Assembly (NCBI RefSeq): GCF_003722335.1
Contig: NZ_CP026100.1
Span: 2,206,001 to 2,270,000, forward strand
From: Caulobacter flavus
GTDB lineage: Bacteria; Pseudomonadota; Alphaproteobacteria; Caulobacterales; Caulobacteraceae
Direction: 5' to 3'
Length of the DNA: 64,000 nucleotides
The position numbers and the translations under genes are program-made. This document shows, in pieces, positions 61,642 through 64,000 of the stretch (position 1 is the stretch's first letter; the number at the start of each line of letters is the position of its first letter). The notes under the pieces are model-generated. The model did no database searches. It had not been told where the DNA came from and saw only the letters and a list, made by a program, of their open reading frames with translations.

Positions 61642-62961
61642 ATGAGCGGACATTCGACCTATCAGCCGAAGACCGGCATCGAGCGCTGGCTCGACGCCCG
61701 TCTCCCGATCGTGCGCCTGGGCTACGACAGCTTCGTCGACTACCCCACCCCGCGTAACCTGAACTACTGGTGGACCTTCGGCGGCATCCTGTCGCTGTGC
61801 CTGGCCAGCCAGCTGATCACCGGCATCATCCTGGTGATGCACTACACCCCCAGCGCCGACCACGCCTTCGCCAGCGTCGAGCACATCATGCGCGACGTGA
61901 ACTACGGCTGGCTGATCCGCTACATGCACGCCAACGGCGCGTCGATGTTCTTCATCGCCGTCTACGTCCACATGCTGCGCGGCCTCTACTACGGCTCGTA
62001 CAAGGCGCCCCGCGAGGTGCTGTGGATCCTGGGCTGCGTGATCTACCTGCTGATGATGGCCACGGCCTTCATGGGCTACGTGCTGCCCTGGGGCCAGATG
62101 AGCTTCCACGGCGCCGTCGTGATCACCAACCTGTTCGGCGCCCTGCCGCTGGTCGGCCCGTCGATCACCACCTGGCTGTGGGGCGGCTTCGCCGTCGACA
62201 ACGCCACGCTGAACCGCTTCTTCTCGCTGCACTACCTGCTGCCGTTCATGATCGCGGGCGTCGTGATCCTGCACATCTGGGCCCTGCACGTGGTCGGCCA
62301 GAACAACCCGACCGGCGTCGAGCCCAAGTCGAAGGCCGACACCCTGCCCTTCACCCCGTACGCGACGGTGAAGGACGGCTTTGCGATGAGCGTCTTCCTG
62401 ATCCTCTTCGCGACCTTCGTCTTCTATCTGCCGAACGCCCTGGGCCACTCGGACAACTACATCGAGGCCAACCCGCTGGTGACGCCGGCGCACATCGTGC
62501 CCGAATGGTACTTCCTGCCGTTCTACGCGATCCTGCGCGCCGTGCCGGACAAGCTGCTGGGCGTGCTGGCCATGTTCGGCGCCATCGCCTGCCTGTTCGC
62601 CCTGCCGTGGCTGGACACCTCGAAGGTGCGCTCGATGCGCTACCGTCCGACCGCCAAGCTGCACTTCATCATCTTCGTGGTGGCGTGCTGCATCCTGGGC
62701 CTGTGCGGCGCCAAGCTGCCCGACGATCCGGTGCTGGGCCACTTCAAGACCATCCCGCTCGGCGACGCCGACCTGAACAGCTTCGTGTGGCTGAGCCGCT
62801 TCGCCGCGCTCTACTACTTCGCGTTCTTCCTGGTGATCCTGCCGTGGCTGGGCCTGGTCGAGAAGACCCTGCCGGTTCCGGACTCCATCGCCTCGCCCGT
62901 CCTGTCGCACCCGGCCGCCGCGCCGGCCGAAGCGACCGCCGCGCCTGAAATGAAGGGCTGA
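61642..62961 (+). CDS. petB: Cytochrome b subunit of the bc1 complex
   Basis: The membrane core of complex III, 439 residues. Visible hallmarks are the N-terminal [20 protein letters not shown], the His of the first haem pair in [20 protein letters not shown], the quinol-site [18 protein letters not shown], and the [20 protein letters not shown] helix with PEWY. The C-terminal extension ([20 protein letters not shown]) is a normal alphaproteobacterial feature. It carries haems bL and bH. It sits between petA and petC with short gaps of five bases on each side. Confidence 0.97.
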   Translation: MSGHSTYQPKTGIERWLDARLPIVRLGYDSFVDYPTPRNLNYWWTFGGILSLCLASQLITGIILVMHYTPSADHAFASVEHIMRDVNYGWLIRYMHANGASMFFIAVYVHMLRGLYYGSYKAPREVLWILGCVIYLLMMATAFMGYVLPWGQMSFHGAVVITNLFGALPLVGPSITTWLWGGFAVDNATLNRFFSLHYLLPFMIAGVVILHIWALHVVGQNNPTGVEPKSKADTLPFTPYATVKDGFAMSVFLILFATFVFYLPNALGHSDNYIEANPLVTPAHIVPEWYFLPFYAILRAVPDKLLGVLAMFGAIACLFALPWLDTSKVRSMRYRPTAKLHFIIFVVACCILGLCGAKLPDDPVLGHFKTIPLGDADLNSFVWLSRFAALYYFAFFLVILPWLGLVEKTLPVPDSIASPVLSHPAAAPAEATAAPEMKG

Positions 62962-62966
62962 TCCCG

Positions 62967-63821
62967 ATGCTGCGCAAACTCTCCGTCATCGCAGCGGTCG
63001 CGGGTCTGATGGCGTCGTTCGCCGCCGCCCCGGCCCTGGCCGCCGGTCACCCGCTGGAACCGGAAAAGATCCACTGGTCGTTCAACGGCCCGTTCGGCAA
63101 GTTCGACCAGGCCCAGCTGCAACGCGGCTACAAGGTCTATCGCGAGGTCTGCTCGTCGTGCCACTCCATGAAGCTGGTCAGCTTCCGGAACCTCGGCGAC
63201 AAGGGCGGCCCGTTCTACAACGAGAAGTACCCGAACTCGAACGACAACCCGTGGGTCAAGGCGATCGCCAAGGAGTTCGAGGTCGCCGACATCGACTCCG
63301 AGACCGGCGACGCCATCAAGCGTCCGGCCACCAGCGCCGACCGCTTCCCCTCGCCGTTCCCGAACGAGGCCGCCGCCCGCGCCAGCAACGGCGGCGCCTT
63401 CCCGCCGGACATGTCGCTGCTGGCCAAGGCCCGCCACGGCGGCGCGGACTACATCCACGCCATCGTCACGGGCTACAAGAACCCGCCGGCCGGCCTGAAG
63501 GTCGGTCCGGGCCAGCACTACAACCCCTACATGGCCGGCGACCTGGCGGCCTACTGGAGCGGTGACCACGCCCACGTCCCGCCGGGCGGCTTCATCGCCA
63601 TGGCCCCGCCGCTGACCGAAGGCGGCGTGACCTTCGACGACGGCACCAAGGCCACCGTCGACCAGCAGGCCCGCGACGTGGCGGCCTTCCTGACCTGGGC
63701 CGCCGAGCCCAAGATGGAAGAGCGCAAGCAGACGGGCTTCGCGGTGATGATCTACCTGATCCTCTTCGCCGGCCTGCTCTATGCGAGCTACCGCAAGGTC
63801 TGGAAGAACGAGTCGCACTGA
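62967..63821 (+). CDS. petC: Cytochrome c1
   Basis: Cytochrome c1 subunit of the bc1 complex, 284 residues. A signal peptide (VIAAVAGLMASFAAAPALAA) is followed by the haem-binding CSSCH at residues 62-66. The axial Met region is likely in HVPPGGFIAMAPPLTEGG. The C-terminal span is GFAVMIYLILFAGLLYASYR. It passes electrons from the Rieske centre to a soluble or membrane cytochrome c. The gene ends the operon and a strong terminator follows. Confidence 0.96.
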   Translation: MLRKLSVIAAVAGLMASFAAAPALAAGHPLEPEKIHWSFNGPFGKFDQAQLQRGYKVYREVCSSCHSMKLVSFRNLGDKGGPFYNEKYPNSNDNPWVKAIAKEFEVADIDSETGDAIKRPATSADRFPSPFPNEAAARASNGGAFPPDMSLLAKARHGGADYIHAIVTGYKNPPAGLKVGPGQHYNPYMAGDLAAYWSGDHAHVPPGGFIAMAPPLTEGGVTFDDGTKATVDQQARDVAAFLTWAAEPKMEERKQTGFAVMIYLILFAGLLYASYRKVWKNESH

Positions 63822-63849
63822 GCGGCGCGTTCGGACACCGAATGAAGAA

Positions 63850-63880
63850 GGGCCCGGCGGCGACGCCGGGCCCTTTTGTT
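63850..63880 (+). terminator. Terminator of petABC
   Basis: GGGCCCGGCG pairs with CGCCGGGCCC (loop of four), followed by TTTTGTT. Confidence 0.9.
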
Positions 63881-63892
63881 CTAGGGGGGGAA

Positions 63893-64000
63893 GGCCCCCC
63901 TCAGTCGCTCCGCGACAGCTCCCCCAGGGGGGGAGCATCTACAAGAGCGCCGGCGCTTCTAAATCCTCCCCCTCTGGGGGAGGTGGCCCGGAGGGCCGGA
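63893..64000. repeat. GC-rich inverted-repeat element, copy F (cut by the window end)
   Basis: Two half-units are visible. The left one (GGCCCCCCTCAGTCGC..GCGACAGCTCCCCC..GGGGGAGCATCT) is the reverse complement type of the right half of copy B. The right one, from 63963 on, is identical over 38 bases to the left half of copy D. The window ends inside the element. Confidence 0.85.

Overview
The window reads as chromosomal DNA of a high-GC alphaproteobacterium, most likely a Caulobacter or close relative. The reasons are the strongly GC-biased third codon positions, HWE-family sensor kinases, many GTG/TTG starts, a petA-petB-petC cytochrome bc1 operon, and the core order grxC, nitrilase, DUF1178, ubiG, lysC, ptsP, prfA, prmC, DUF4167, clpB. 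That order is familiar from alphaproteobacterial genomes but is spread out here by inserted genes. No rRNA, tRNA, CRISPR array, prophage or complete insertion sequence was seen.

Layout. 1-8164: the 3' part of secA, a small unknown, an AhpD-like protein, accA, a short unknown, an OsmC-like protein and a two-gene ABC-2 exporter. 8226-14765 (minus strand): a four-PAS HWE kinase, an RhlE-like DEAD-box helicase and a CBS-PAS-GGDEF-EAL cyclic-di-GMP protein. 15060-23032: a DMT transporter, an OmpA-like secreted protein, threonine aldolase, a lipoprotein / M48 protease / lipoprotein operon, an AT-rich orphan gene, a PRC-barrel protein, a MutT-type NUDIX enzyme and a Tat-exported GH43 glycosidase. 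23174-34267: methyltransferase, comF, grxC, amidohydrolase, DUF1178, dienelactone hydrolase, glycine-zipper and repeat proteins, a vapBC pair with a broken vapC, ubiG, a pair of FSGRPNP-motif genes and lysC. 34458-48101: AraC regulator plus DMT transporter, a glycine-zipper protein, ptsP, a RodZ-like protein, ispG, a YajG-like lipoprotein, a divergent MocR/LysE pair, two exported proteins and prfA. 48236-56597: GNAT, YihY, MOSC, a solitary ParD, prmC, a DUF4167 protein, an HWE kinase with a single-domain receiver, a DUF4893 protein and an M48 lipoprotein. 56698-63821: clpB, an OmpA-family lipoprotein, trmL and petABC.

How genes work together. Housekeeping genes cover protein export (secA), fatty acid synthesis (accA), isoprenoid (ispG), ubiquinone (ubiG) and aspartate-family (lysC) biosynthesis, translation termination (prfA with its methylase prmC), proteostasis (clpB) and respiration (petABC). 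Envelope quality control is a second theme: two M48 proteases, several lipoproteins, OmpA-like proteins and three glycine-zipper proteins. Signalling genes include two HWE kinases, one receiver and one bifunctional cyclic-di-GMP protein.

Non-coding structure. Six intergenic loci carry a GC-rich inverted-repeat element that often fills a convergent gap and in places overlaps stop codons; one copy encodes the C-terminal tail of the GGDEF-EAL protein. Three other palindromic repeat types occur. The most interesting unexplained genes are the two adjacent FSGRPNP-motif genes (31450-32707) between ubiG and lysC. One of them carries a cysteine- and histidine-containing domain that could be an undescribed peptidase-like enzyme.
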